Assembly (NCBI GenBank): GCA_029531795.1
Contig: JAPEIS010000009.1
Span: 1,426,001-1,490,000 of the forward strand
Direction: 5' to 3'
Origin: Sclerotinia nivalis
Lineage: Eukaryota > Ascomycota > Leotiomycetes > Helotiales > Sclerotiniaceae
DNA length: 64,000 nt
Positions 11,971-23,241 of this stretch are shown here, piece after piece (position 1 is the stretch's first letter; the number at the start of each line of letters is the position of its first letter). The position numbers were made by a program, and so were the translations under genes. The notes under the pieces were generated by a model. The model was not told the origin of the DNA. It was given only the letters and a program-made list of their open reading frames with translations, and made no database searches.

Positions 11971-12695
11971 ATGGCCTCTTCAAAATCAAATGTAGGAAAC
12001 GGAGTATACTCACCTGGTAAGCTATCCCATCCACCCTCCATTCAATTCATACTCCTCTTTTCATAGTCCGGTCTTTACTTTCACACACGCTTTTTTCTCA
12101 CCCATTCAATTCATCATACTAATTTCCTCCTCCAGAACTCCGCCTCCGCCATTTCCAACGCAGCATAAACCTCTCGATCTTCCTCTGGCCCTCCCTAACC
12201 CTCGCCGTAACCTCTTCCTGGGGCGGCCCCGAATCCACCTCCAAACGCGAATGGCTAGCCGCGACCCTCATCGATCTTCTCTCAGACCCCGAAAACCATG
12301 ACGTAGACGCTGGCTGGATTGAAGAATTCCTCTTAAACGTAATGGAAGATGAATTCGAAGTAGTAGTCGATGATGGAAGCGCGTTGGAAGTAGCAAGTGG
12401 CATTATTAAATGTAGAGGGGAATGTGAGAGGGGGGTTTGGGGAGAGGAAACCAGTTTGTGTGCGAGGTTAGAGAGGAAGTGGGAGGAGAAGGGGGGGAAG
12501 AGTGAGGAGTTGGCAAATTTTAATAAGGGGGTGGATCAGGAGGATACTGATGGGGATGATGAGAGTGGGGATAAGGGGGATGAAGAGGGAGATGTGGAAA
12601 TGGATGAGGCGCCGCAGTTGGTGAGGGTTAAGGAACCGATTGTACCAGAGGTGGATGAGGATGGGTTTACGAGGGTTGTTAAGAAGAGGAGATGA
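11971..12695 (+). CDS. tsr2: TSR2-like pre-rRNA processing protein / RPS26 chaperone
   Basis: Two exons are inferred, 11971-12016 and 12136-12695, giving 201 residues with a 119-nt intron (GTAAG...CCAG). The first exon alone is too short to stand out. The start was taken at 11971 (context CAATATGGCC); an in-frame ATG-less extension reaches 11878. The protein reads LTLAVTSSWGGPESTSKREW, matching the TSR2 signature (LAV..-WGGP-S..KR-W), then a helical acidic region (FEVVVDDGSALEVA), an Asp/Glu-rich stretch of about 50 residues, and the typical end DEDGFTRVVKKRR. In yeast Tsr2 escorts the 40S protein eS26 and supports 20S pre-rRNA processing; the acidic tail is thought to bind the basic client. 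Its 3' end is partly duplicated just downstream (see 12772). Confidence 0.88.
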
Positions 12696-12771
12696 GAGGT
12701 GCGAATGGGCGAGAGGAAATTGAGAGGAGGTGCGAGGATTCGAACAGAGAGATTATAAGAAATGGCAGGGA

Positions 12772-12870
12772 AGATACGGCAATAGAAATAAATGAGGTCG
12801 CCAAGTTTGGTGGGTGTTAAAACGCCAATCGTACCACAAGTGGTGTAGGAGAATGGATGGTTTCAAGGAA
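12772..12870 (+). pseudogene. Decayed duplicate of the TSR2 3' end
   Basis: The segment aligns by eye to about 12585-12685 of the TSR2 coding sequence: shared blocks include AAATGAGG-CGCC, GGTGGGTGTTAA versus GGTGAGGGTTAA, CGTACCA-AAGTGG versus TGTACCAGAGGTGG, and GAATGG-TGGTTT versus GGATGGGTTT. Indels break the frame and there is an internal stop, so it is non-coding. It looks like an old local tandem duplication. Confidence 0.55.
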
Positions 12871-13704
12871 AAGCGAATGGGAGATTATATCGGTTTTGAT
12901 ACGTGGCTTCATGTATTCGATGGAGATGGATATCAGGCACGAAATCTCAACACCAACGAGAAGACCTCGCACCGAAAGCATTAGGGAACAGTCCTCCACC
13001 AACCACACTATTTTGTCCCTCACAACACAGATTTCCAAAAAGAAATAATGGGTCCTCATATAGACGTCACTACTAAAAGCACCCAACATAATAAAAATAA
13101 ATAGCAAGAAAACCCCCTTGGAAAAGATATTATCCACGTAAATGAAGACACAAAGGAATATCATCCCCATTATAACCTCCTACACACAAGTCCACGCACA
13201 AAAGTGAAAGCTCACTCAGCCGGTATATATATGTAATTACTCGTATAATATACTAGGTAGATTAGAGATGAATGGCTGGATAAATAAATGGATAATACTA
13301 ATACTAATACTGGTACGTTTAGATAAATGAATAAATTAGATAGGATAGATACATAGATAGATAGATAGATATCATTATTAAAAGGGAAGAATACGGTATA
13401 CAGAGAGCGATTACAAGTTGTTATACACATGCGGGGTAATGCGAGGTTTGTTCATACAGGAAGATATATGATTCATTGCCTAAAGCCTAGAGCCTAAAGC
13501 CTTAACCTACTCGGATATCAGGGAAGTGTAGAATAGAATAGCATAGAGGAATGCAAGATTCCAAATTCCAGAAAACAGGACAGGCCAGGCCGCTTGCAAA
13601 ACATGAAAAGAGGAAGAATCCAATCCTAAACTCCGGAAATCAAATTTGTCCGTAACGCCTGTTTCGTCATAAAGTATATTCAAGTCCCCTCATAACACAA
13701 ACGT
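12871..13704. other. Intergenic between convergent TSR2 and BSD genes
   Basis: No gene was recognised. It holds a GATA-type tract near 13345-13371 and a short CCTAAAGC duplication near 13480-13502. Bases next to 13704 are likely the 3' UTR of the BSD gene. Confidence 0.6.
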
Positions 13705-15136
13705 TTACTCCCAATCTTCCTCCTCACTGTCATCCTCGTCACTCTCCTCATTCTTCTTTGCACCTGCTCTTGCAACCTTTTCTTTCGGGCTATTAGGAGC
13801 CCGACTAGGAACGCCCGAAGCTGCACCCACTACATCATAACTACCATCACTATCCGCTTGAGATTTTTCATCGTTAGATTTTCTAGGTTCTGTCGGTTTG
13901 AGAGTTGTAGTTTCAGTTGCCTTTCCCTTTTCTTGTGTTGCGGGATGTAAAGTTGTAGAGGATCCGGCGGAACTTGGTCTATCGGAAGTTGTCTTTACTT
14001 TTGTAGTTTTGCCATCTTCTTCGGATTCCTCGTCATCGTCGGGATCTTCTTCTGAATCTTCTTCGGAATCGGATGCCCATTTTACTTCTTCTTCTTGTTC
14101 AGTTGCTACGGCGCCTGTTTGTTATGTTATTAGATATATTTCAAAATAGATCTTGGACAGAATAGCAGACATACCTTTGAGTAAATCTCTCCTTTTAGCT
14201 TCGGCAGTTTCGATACTGTGACGAAGGAAATAGTAACGTTTGAAGAAATCCTCATATTTGACTTGATCCGGCACCAACTTCTCCATTGAGCTTCTCAATT
14301 CTTCATATTTTTCCAAATCCTTACTGATATCATCTGTCTTTTTCTCAACACTGAAATTCTTAGCCCATGGTCCAAATTCCTCGCTGATTGGATCGGTGGT
14401 AAAACTTTCAAGTGTAGAATGGATGACGTGAAGCTGGGCATCAAATCGTGTAGTATGAATAACTCTTTTTCCTTGAGAGTCTTTACTCTCGAATAAAACT
14501 GCATTGGCTTGTCCATTTGCATCCGACGTGGGTGGTGCAATGCTAACAGCATCTTTCAGGAAATTTCGAATATTGGTTCCAAACTTAAGGAGCGCTTCAT
14601 CTGCAGCATCTTCTGCCTTTTGTATCTCCACCAATCTCTTAGCAGCCTCGGATTTTAATCTTGCCAAAACACCTTCTGATTCTTTTAATGCTTCATCTGT
14701 TGTTATATCTTTCGCAGTCGATTCCCCTTCTTTACTTGTAGACCCCGCGGCGGCTTTCGCATCCTCCTGAGCTTGTGTAATGGTAAGTCCTCGAGTGCGA
14801 TTAATAATCGAGGATCTCAGGTCCGTAAACCCTTTGGTAGCTTCCTCACTAACATTATTAAACTCCTGTTGAGCCTCCTTATAAACATTCTCGCCCTGTA
14901 GATCAAACAGAATTACTCAGTCAAATTCCTCATGTGTCTAGCAACCCTCCATCTCTTACCTGTTTAACTACACTTCCAAAGAATCCACCTAATTTCGCGC
15001 CCCAAGGACTAGAAGATATAGCTTTGTATGCTTCTTGGAAATCAGCATTGAGAGTTGGGGCGGGTTGTGACGTTTTATCCTTGTTTTGATCAGGTTGGAG
15101 AGCTTCTTCTTGAATATGATCATATGCGAGATCCAT
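13705..15136 (-). CDS. BSD-domain protein, Dos2-like
   Basis: Three exons are inferred: 15136-14960, 14895-14175 and 14114-13705, giving 435 residues. The introns are 64 and 60 nt with GTAAGA...CAG and GTATGT...CAG. The N-terminal half is an amphipathic, coiled-coil-prone region (about residues 60-170, rich in Ala, Glu, Lys). The BSD domain (about residues 200-295) ends in the diagnostic [19 protein letters not shown], with the FW/F-type aromatic pair and RYY-F. The last 135 residues are strongly acidic and serine-rich (several [17 protein letters not shown] blocks) and probably disordered. BSD domains occur in TFIIH p62 and synapse-associated proteins; the closest fungal relative I recall is the Dos2 group, whose exact role is unclear. 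The BSD assignment is firm; the cellular role is not. Confidence 0.9.
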
Positions 15137-15570
15137 CTTTGCGAGAAAGATAATAATCTTGAAGAAATTAAAAGTTCATAGGGAGTTTACCAAATATCAA
15201 ATTGTTTTACGAATGGGATAATACTCCGTAGAGTGGAGCAATGGTCCGTTGTGATGGATATGCAAGTACCTACCTAGATTGCAAGCAGAGCGGAATCTCG
15301 CATGGTCATTCGACAAGAAATATCCCGCTTTCAAGCCTCCATGTAGTGGCTGACACAGGACACCAGCCACAAAAGCATGTGACACTTACTTACCCCCGTA
15401 CTTAGAGCGAGTTTTTGGTTACACAGAAATCGAGAGCGTAGGTTACCTATCGATATCGGTCGTTTCACAAGAGCGAGAGGTTGAAGAATTAAAGAAAGGA
15501 AAGTGATTACCCCAAATGCGGCGAACGGACATTAAATTTGCGTTTCGGGGTCCTTTCGGAGACTATTATA

Positions 15571-15600
15571 CAGTGCAGTGCAGTGCAGTGCAGTGCAGTA
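15571..15600. repeat. (CAGTG)n pentamer tract
   Basis: About five copies of a 5-bp unit grade into CAGTA and CAGGA variants up to about 15635. Confidence 0.9.
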
Positions 15601-15821
15601 TAGTACAGTACAGGACAGGACAGTACAGGACAGCTTGGCCTCGGTAGGTACCAGGGCTGTAACATGATTCTCGCATTGATTTCTTGCATATGACCAGTTA
15701 GATAGGAGTAAGGATATATGCAAAACCAGGATAGAAACTTCAACCATTCACTGATTGATTTTCACATAGAAGAACATACCTCCCTAGGCAATCTTACCTA
15801 TACGTGCGCCATTTGTGATGT

Positions 15822-15828
15822 TGACTCA
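15822..15828. promoter_or_regulatory. TGACTCA motif
   Basis: One exact TGACTCA heptamer, the known site of Gcn4/CpcA and mammalian AP-1 factors, lies in the divergent BSD/AP-1 gene promoter region. It is 1.36 kb from the AP-1 ATG and 0.7 kb from the BSD ATG. A single 7-mer can occur by chance. Confidence 0.25.
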
Positions 15829-16655
15829 TACCCTCTTGTTGCTTATCTTTGAGCACCTACTATAGTACTACTGCATGAAAAAAAGATTTTCTGAATGGCA
15901 TGGTGATCAAGGTGATGCTGGAATAAACTGTAGCCTCTAGGTTGGATTGGTTATTTTTATCATGTCTAGAATGTTGCACAATTACTCGAGTAGGGACCAG
16001 CGATCAACCATGTATATACTCTGCATGAAGATTATGAAGATGGATGTTATACCAATAGCCTTTTTGTCACGGGGAATTATTATATAAACCCAATTAACCC
16101 ACTCGACAAGAGTGGCGTCACTTTTATCGTGATACTTTTTTAACCCTCGAAATATGGTAATGCCAAAGGAAGGAGAAATGACTCCATTCGTAGATTATAG
16201 ATAGGTAGGTGACCTTTGTGTATGTACCCCGTAGACTTCACATCATACGAGTACCTACTGTTCACCGACTGATGTATAATGTATAAAAGATGGCTCTTTT
16301 GAAGTTACGTACCTACCTAATAAGTGATAAAGTGCTGGCTAGTTATACGTATTTATTATTCCCCTCTTTGAACCATCGCATACAATGTGGCTAGTTCATT
16401 TACGGATTTAGCGGACCTTTCAAAGTTTGAATGCTGAGAAATCAAGAAACCCCCAAAAATTCACTGCCCCTCTTGGGGGTAGAATCGAGAAGAATCATTC
16501 GATGGATGAGAATGGGTCTGTTCCATTGGTAGCTGCAAAAATCATGAATCAGTTGGGAGAACTCTTCCCGAAGGCCCTGATCCCCTTCTTTCCAATAATC
16601 AAACAATCAAACTTCACCACTTCATCCCAAGGAAAAGATATTATTTATTTTATTA

Positions 16656-16741
16656 CATACGCATACGCATACACACATACACATACACATACTCATACAC
16701 ATACTCATACTCATACTCATACTCATACTCATACTCATATA
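16656..16741. repeat. CATACA/CATACT hexamer array
   Basis: About 14 tandem hexamers shift from ACGCAT through ACACAT to ACTCAT. It lies about 450 bp upstream of the AP-1 start codon, possibly in the 5' leader. Confidence 0.9.
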
Positions 16742-17190
16742 CATCTGAAGAGTGTAACATCAATTGAAGCCACGAATTCGAGGCTTCAAAACCAACAGAT
16801 CGTTACCCTCTTTACCCTCCACTTTTCGCCTCTCATCTCTCCTTCTCCAAGAAATCCGGCCCCTCTCTTCATCCGCTACAAGTGGAATTGATTTGACCTG
16901 CATAAGCTTACGGTAGAAGAGTCTAAAGAGTTATTGAACTTTTTATTGTGACCACCTTGGACTAAATCTCATTCCAATACAACAACATCGCATCGATCAT
17001 CAACATCTTCAACCGGATTTAACTTTGTTTTGCCGACTTTCGATTCTACTCTTGGTTGTCGGAAATATCTAGGGAATGTAAGATCGTTCTTCTTGAAAGA
17101 ACATCTATCTCGTTTCGTCTACAAAGAAAATCGCACCACGCCTTCTTTACGTCAGAGTCACAAATCAATCTACAGCACAATAAGATTCAA

Positions 17191-19217
17191 ATGGCTGCCA
17201 CCAGTACCAATCGCCATAGTCCAATAAATTCGGATTTTACCTTATCTCCACGACAAGAAGAATTACTTTTCGCTGCTCTCAATTCAAACAAATCTTCAAA
17301 CAAATCTTCAAACAATATGGATAAATCACTCCCACCATCAACAAATGCTCTTTCAAACACGTCTACATCCACGTTCAATGAATCTCCAATTCAAGCTCCC
17401 GGTTCAGGTACACTGAGTGGATTTGAAGAAAGCCCCTTTATCGACTACGATTATGAATTCGAAGGTGATGATAGTTTCAATTTCGACTTTAGCAACGATT
17501 CACAAGGTCAAATGATTGGAAATTTACCTGGATCGTCGTCAGATGGTGATGCTGATAATCATGAGAAGCGAAGTCATCCTGATGATGATGATGAGGAAGA
17601 AGGTGGCGGTAAACGACGAGAAGGTGACGATAAATCATCAAAGAAGCCTGGCAGAAAACCTCTGACATCAGAGCCTACTTCTGTGAGTATTTGTGGGGTT
17701 ATACCTATATCTGAATAGCTTCTAATTTCTTAATTAGAAACGCAAAGCTCAGAATCGTGCCGCCCAACGCGCATTCCGTGAACGAAAAGAGAAGCATTTG
17801 AAAGATCTCGAGACGAAGGTTGATGACTTGCAAAAGGCTTCCGAATCTGCCAATCATGAGAATAGTATTCTACGAGCGCAAATTGAAAGAATGACGATGG
17901 AATTGAGGGAGTACAAAAAGAGATTATCACTTAATGGTGGTATCAACCGAAGCCCAAATGGCAACGCACCAGCTTATTTCGCAGGAAAAGGACTTTCAAA
18001 TGCATCTGCCACTCCAAATGATGTCAACTTCCAATTCGAGTTTCCAAGATTTGGTCGCCTTCCAGGTCCTCCTATCACCAACGGAAGTTCATCCATGGGA
18101 CCATCCATCTCCCCAACTACACCAACTCAGAATGCTCAAAGTCCTACCGATAAGAGTCAAACTAGCTCACGTAATCATTCCAATGCTAGTAATACTTTTG
18201 GTGTTGGTTTAACTCGAACTTCAGCGCAAATTAGTGATGATATGACATCCTTCTCCGGTCTATTCACCCCAGAAATCCTGGATAGTGCATTAAAGAGTTC
18301 ATCGGTCGACTCCTTCGGCAGCCTCACCCATGGATCAATGTCCAGTAAGGGCTCTCCTCATCAATCTACCAATGGCCAAAATACTTCATATAGTTCGCCA
18401 TCGGCTTCTTCACAATCCAACAATGGAGCAAGCTCATCTTGTGGCACATCTCCAGAACCTACGAACATGCAGTCACCATACAACAAAGCGATTGACAGTA
18501 CTTTAACAACAATTGGAGAAGAGAACACATGTGGCAACAGCAATTCAGCACCAGGTGAGCTGTCCTTTTGCGAGAAGCTCAATATGGCTTGCGGCAATCC
18601 TAACAATCCTATTCCCCGTGCATTGTCTGAATCTGGTATCAATTCAGGAAATGTAGAACCCGTCGTCTTCGACGTCAATGGAATTGATTGGTTCGCTCAA
18701 CAAAACAACAATCAATTCGATCCTCAACTCTTCGGTGATTATCGCGAACCACAGAATAATATTCTCTCAAATGATCATTATGCTCTTGATGATGGTTTCT
18801 TTGCAGATGCATTTGATATTCCAGATTTCAATAGTCCATTCAACGTTCCGACTCCAACAACTACAGCGAAGGATCTTGTACAACAAATTGATGAAAAGCA
18901 AAATGAAGATAATGAGGTAGTTCCAGGAGAAGATAGATCAACAATGCTCAGTTGCAACACCATCTGGTATGTCTCTCCTGCTTTGCAATAAATGAAGCTT
19001 ATACTGATAACAACGATTTAGGGATCGTCTACAAAATTGTCCCAAGGTCAGAGAGGGCGAGTTTGATCTTGATAGCCTTTGCAAGGATCTTCAAAAGAAA
19101 GCCAAATGTTCCGAGACAGGTGCTGTTGTCAATGAGGCTGATTTTCAAAAAATCATGAATAGTTACAAATCTAAAGGTTGCGATACTATGTTCCCTACAA
19201 CAGCCAAGAAGGCATAA
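17191..19217 (+). CDS. yap1: AP-1/Yap1-like bZIP oxidative stress regulator
   Basis: Three exons are inferred: 17191-17682, 17738-18966 and 19022-19217, each intron 55 nt, giving 638 residues. The bZIP (about residues 155-230) has the basic region KRKAQNRAAQRAFRERK, specific to the fungal Yap/Pap1 class, then a leucine zipper. The n-CRD is SFCEKLNMAC (Cys442, Cys449). The c-CRD holds Cys570 in LSCNTIW, Cys594 in DLDSLCKDLQKKAKC and Cys603 in KCSETG, with the nuclear export segment between. Spacing is close to yeast Yap1 Cys598/620/629. In yeast and filamentous fungi peroxide oxidises these cysteines, masks export and drives antioxidant genes in the nucleus; Botrytis BAP1 is the presumed equivalent. 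The last exon, with two of the three c-CRD cysteines, is found only after splicing. The upstream in-frame ATG at 17056 would add 45 residues; 17191 matches family starts better. Confidence 0.96.
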
Positions 19218-20722
19218 ACGATCGATCGGATATACATTTGGGATGATACTTGTACTGGAACGGAATGGCGTTGCAAACACATTAAAATGACCACAAGGTC
19301 GGATCATGGTTAAGGATAACATTTTGCTAGGACAAAGCAATCTTTTGGCGCCCAATGGTCATGACATATCTCATTGATCTGGATTGATTTTGATTTTATT
19401 TTCTTTCGCTTTGGGGAATTCGGAATCGGAATTTTGCTACTTGCTTTTTTTTTTTTTAGTTCTTTTCGCTTCATTTGATTGGTTGTTGATGGTTGGTTGG
19501 AGTGGTTTGCAGTGCTTGATGATGAATGAATTCTATGGCTGGGTGAATGATTTTGCGTTAGTACTGAGAATGGACGAGTTTACAGTATTCTTTTCACTTG
19601 TTCATTTTGTGGACGAAGTGAATGACCGATCTCTACTCTACTTTAGTGTTGCGGGAATTGAGACGATAGGCATGGAGGGAAATGAGATTGGATGAGAATG
19701 ATGATATGAAGCAATGGTCTGGCATAGTCTAGTCTGGTTAATATGCTATAAGAAGTTATCAAGCTAAGAATAACCAATAGTGATTAATCTATCTATTTTA
19801 ACCTATGTGATTGTGTGAGGTTTCGTATTATATAATTTATTCTTTTGTACGAGTGTAATTGTGACACAATTGCCGTAAAGAGCTGAGAAATTAGGGTTTA
19901 ATTATTCTTAGAATCTATAACTAGCGATCGAAAGGTCGATAGCCCCGAAAGGGTTATATATACTAGTTACAGGTATGTGATCGATTTCGAGCGGCTAGCG
20001 CTTGGGACCCGATCGGGGTGATCGGCTTATGTAATCCTTCGAACCGTGACAAGTGGGTGGTTGATAGCTTTAAGTGTTTTGAGTGTTTTATATAGATTAG
20101 ATAGATTGGATTAGATTAGGTAATGTTTGAAGTTGTGGTTTGGGTTATGGGCAGTGGGTAATGGGTTCTGTGAGATTATTTTCTATTTTTCTATTGTCCT
20201 TTTTATATATTGTACTTTAGAAAGTCTAAAATTAGTTTGATATTCATTAGACTCCAAATAAATTCTACTCATCATCATGCCAGTAACATTTCCATCATGT
20301 TTTATTTGGTAGTTTTTAAATATTAATGCGTACGGGGAGATATGAGGATGTGTATAGGATGCAGCTTTATTGCACGGAGTATGTCTAGAATATTTTTATT
20401 TGGGCGTGCCTTCTCTGGGAGTTCTGTGGAGGTTGGAGATGGAAGGAGCTTGTTGGGAGAGACTTGTTGGGGTATTATCGTAGTTCCAACTATCACGGTG
20501 AAATGAGCGTGCTTTTTGACCTGGTCATTAATTTTATCTTGTCATGTGTGGATATGTATTGTGTGACATTCATGATAATGTTGCAGGTCTCCAAAAACAT
20601 ACTGGTTCATGTGACTATGACTCTCGCAACAGATTTGGACACTATTTCACCCGCAGGCTCAGCTTGTTCGCCATCACTCGAATATTACAAGATCGTGTCA
20701 GATATTTTCATAACGTAAAGTG
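19218..20722. other. 3' region of AP-1 gene and start of gene-poor block
   Basis: It holds a poly-T tract near 19447 and the hairpin cluster at 19918-20025. No supported gene; open frames here are short and lack family signatures. Confidence 0.55.
19918..20025 (+). other. Hairpin cluster, possible structured RNA
   Basis: A three-way junction can be drawn from perfect or near-perfect pairings: outer stem TAACTAG 19918-19924 with CTAGTTA 19963-19969; hairpin CGATC-GAAA-GGTCG at 19925-19938; hairpin ATAGCCC-CGAAA-GGGTTAT at 19939-19957 (one G-U). There are no unpaired bases between the first three stems' 5' sides. Downstream come GAGCG-GCTAG-CGCTT (19989-20003, one G-U) and CCGATC-GGGGT-GATCGG (20009-20025). 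The strand is a guess from the AP-1 gene, whose 3' UTR may include it. I match it to no known RNA family. Confidence 0.35.
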
Positions 20723-20730
20723 GTTTCAAT

Positions 20731-20876
20731 CAGTGTGTCCAATAGTCTTCCCGTACTCCGTCCGGACAGCCATCCGGACGGTTAGTCTGTGATTTTATTG
20801 GATTAGATAGACTATTGGGGAATTTTCAATATAAAACATCTAGTTCGTCCTGTAGTCCGCACTATTGGACACCCTG
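20731..20876. mobile_element. hAT-type MITE with 8-bp target-site duplication
   Basis: The 146-bp element has terminal inverted repeats of 16 bp with one mismatch: left CAGTGTGTCCAATAGT, right ACTATTGGACACCCTG. It is flanked by identical GTTTCAAT octamers at 20723-20730 and 20877-20884. CAG...CTG ends and an 8-bp duplication are the hallmarks of hAT superfamily transposons. It has no coding capacity, so it would need a transposase in trans. An inner palindrome, CCGTCCGG...CCGGACGG, lies near 20758-20779. Confidence 0.85.
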
Positions 20877-22690
20877 GTTTCAATATAAAAATCCCCTTTC
20901 AATGAATCGATTTCGCTCTATGCAATCACAATCTGGACACAAAACAAATGGCCCAGTATTCATCGCTTCGTGTGCCCGTTGAAGGCGTATAATTTCTTGG
21001 AAGTCTGAGTCACACCATAATCGTGGGACTTTAAGATGAAGTAACGGGGAAGAGACCAAAACCAGTGAGAAAGCATGTTATCGTGCCTACAGTATTTTTG
21101 TTGCATATCTAACGGGTGAAGGGAATAGGTTACGAAAACTGTTTCTTGTTGCACATCTCGAGGGGCGCAAGGAAAAAAGTCCGAAAATGACATCATTCCA
21201 CTTACAATCTTCTCAAATAAGTTGTGTTCGGCAGTTTCGTGAGACTGGTCTAGAGCTATACCTTTTACCTCCAATATAAGTAGATTATCTGAAGTTTGTG
21301 TTGTTCTCCCATAAATCTAGTCAATATGACTTCATAATTGCCGAATCAGCTTTTGGGGGGGGGTGTAATTCATTTAAGCGAGATGACCCCTCTACATAAT
21401 GAAAAAGTTAAAAATCTATAGGCAGAAGATTAGATAGAACCTACTTACTTAATCTTGTAGGTCCTTGTCGGATAAATTTTCTCCCTCCTTACAATGGACT
21501 TATCCGGAGCGGAATAATATCAATATGGGGTATTTCTTATGATTTTGTTACATATCTGATGAGAAGGAATTCGGGTTTTCCGAAATTATATTGAATGGAC
21601 AGGCTTAGTATGGCTGTTGAGTGATCCACCAACTCAATTGACTCGTAACCGGATACTATGTTCCCAGCCGGTGTGAAATGGAAAGGAAAGATGTCTTTTG
21701 AGGGGTTAAGGCTTGATAGAAATCTTGTGGGGTACACTAATTGGGGTTATTTATCTCCTTCATTGGTAATATTAATATTATGAGCTCTTGGAGATGAACG
21801 GATCACTTGTTTTTAAAGAATAGGAATGCAATGGAGCTTTCTGGTTGTGATGGGGGATAATTTCACAGTTGCAGGAGCAGACCATGAACGAGAGATCCGT
21901 ACTCATTTCCAGAACGACATCTTAGACATGCTATTGATTAGCTCTTACAAATTACATCTGTTCTTTTATCTGGTACTGATTCAAATATATTGTGTCATCC
22001 AGCCCCTCTTTTGCTATAGTTCCGATGAATCGAGTTATGGTATTGGTCAATACTTGTTCGCATCTTCTGAAGTAACCGTAAGTATCATGCTACTCACCTT
22101 AGTCTTGGTCTTCGACTATTTGTTGGAGTAAAGCGTACTTAGGATTCAAACATGCACTATTGGCTTAGAAATTATCAGTACATGAGCTCGGGCGAGTTAT
22201 CCAATAGTCAGGATTGCAGTGAACAATCAGAGATTTTCGAAGAATATAACCATTTTGAACTCTGAATCATTCAGATCACTGGCATTGTCTGAATCTTGAT
22301 TCATCGGTATAATCAAAACACTCTCCGAGAATGGAAGCTTAAAAGATCTCAATTAGACTGTACTCATGACTATCCAACAGCAAAACACTAGACACCTCCG
22401 AAGAATTGTAAACTATATCGGAGACTATAGCATTAAGGATCAACTGAAGTATGAGACTAGATCTCTTCTGATATTTTCACTTGAACTAGACCAACCCTCA
22501 CTAATTCTCAATCGGGACTACGGCTTCTCACTGTGGTGTATAAGAAGGAGAGATTTCGCTGTGGAAGGGTTTCAATTTCTTCTTCTTCATTCACTCGACA
22601 ACCTTATACTTCAACAATTCGACCTTCAACAATTCGACCTTCAACAATTCGATCTTCGCCATACGATTTATCGACAGTCCGACCTCTTTG
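20877..22690. other. Gene-poor DNA with a possible eroded coding fragment
   Basis: On the minus strand, about 21020-20880, one frame reads PRLWCDSDFQEIIRLQRA and then a CPDCDC cysteine motif before a stop at 20882-20880. It looks protein-like but upstream is closed by a stop within about 65 codons, and I do not recognise the family. A run of about nine G lies near 21354. Otherwise nothing supported. Confidence 0.25.
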
Positions 22691-23104
22691 GAGTGTGACT
22701 ATAAATAATGGGAGCCAACTACCTGGCTTTCGCCACCAGGGAACCAGGCAAATATCTCGACAACTTCAACAACTTCAACAACTTCAACAACATCGACAAC
22801 ATCGACAACATCGATAGCATGGACAATCTCGACAACCTCGACAACCTCGACAACTTCGATAAGTCAAAACTCTTCGGAGTGTGACTATAAATAATGGGAG
22901 CCAACTACCTGGCTTTCGCCACCAGGGAACCAGGCAAATATCGACAATATTCGACAACTTCGACAACTTCGACAACCTCGACAAGATGGACAAGATGGAA
23001 AAGATCGACAACCTCGACAACTTCGACAAATCCGAACTCTTCGAAGTGTGACTATAAATTTGGGAGCCCACTACCTGGCTTTCGCCGCCAGGGAACCAGG
23101 CATA
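22691..23104. repeat. Three copies of a 64-bp hairpin unit joined by a 9-bp minisatellite
   Basis: Unit copies are at about 22691-22754, 22877-22941 and 23044-23104. Each reads GAGTGTGACTATAAAT, then GGGAGCC, then CCTGGCTTTCGCC-CCAGGGAACCAGG, whose outer CCTGG/CCAGG can pair. Copies 1 and 2 are nearly identical; copy 3 is slightly diverged. The spacers are degenerate repeats of a 9-bp unit of the CGACAACTT type. Each unit carries a TATAAAT word. Confidence 0.85.
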
Positions 23105-23112
23105 TCGACATC

Positions 23113-23241
23113 ACGCCAGTACTTTATCGCCAGTTACTTTTCGCCAGTACGTCAACGCCAGTACTTCGTCGCCAGTACCATCACTAGTACTTTTCGCCAG
23201 TACGTCATCGTCAGTACTTCGTCGCCAGTACTTTCCACCAG
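23113..23241. repeat. GCCAGTAC-centred minisatellite
   Basis: About eight degenerate copies of a unit near CGCCAGTACTTCGT follow the third hairpin unit directly. GTAC is palindromic within each. Confidence 0.8.

Larger units (their letters stand above)
15137..17190. other. Long divergent promoter region, BSD gene / AP-1 gene
   Basis: About 2 kb separates the two start codons, much longer than the other divergent pairs here. It contains two simple repeats, an AP-1/Gcn4-type TGACTCA site, and probably a long 5' leader for the AP-1 gene. An ATG at 17056 is in frame with the AP-1 start and without an intervening stop. Confidence 0.55.

Noticed and set aside
12733..12750. GGATTCGAAC resembling a tRNA T-arm
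   Set aside because: The flanking bases do not form the 5-bp T-stem, and no D-arm, anticodon arm or acceptor stem could be drawn.
21551..21595. CTGATGA...GAAA arrangement resembling a hammerhead ribozyme core
   Set aside because: Stem II pairs poorly and no stems I and III can be drawn around the core.
22155..22208. ACTATTGG...CCAATAGT inverted pair resembling the MITE ends
   Set aside because: The orientation is opposite to the MITE termini and no target duplication is visible.
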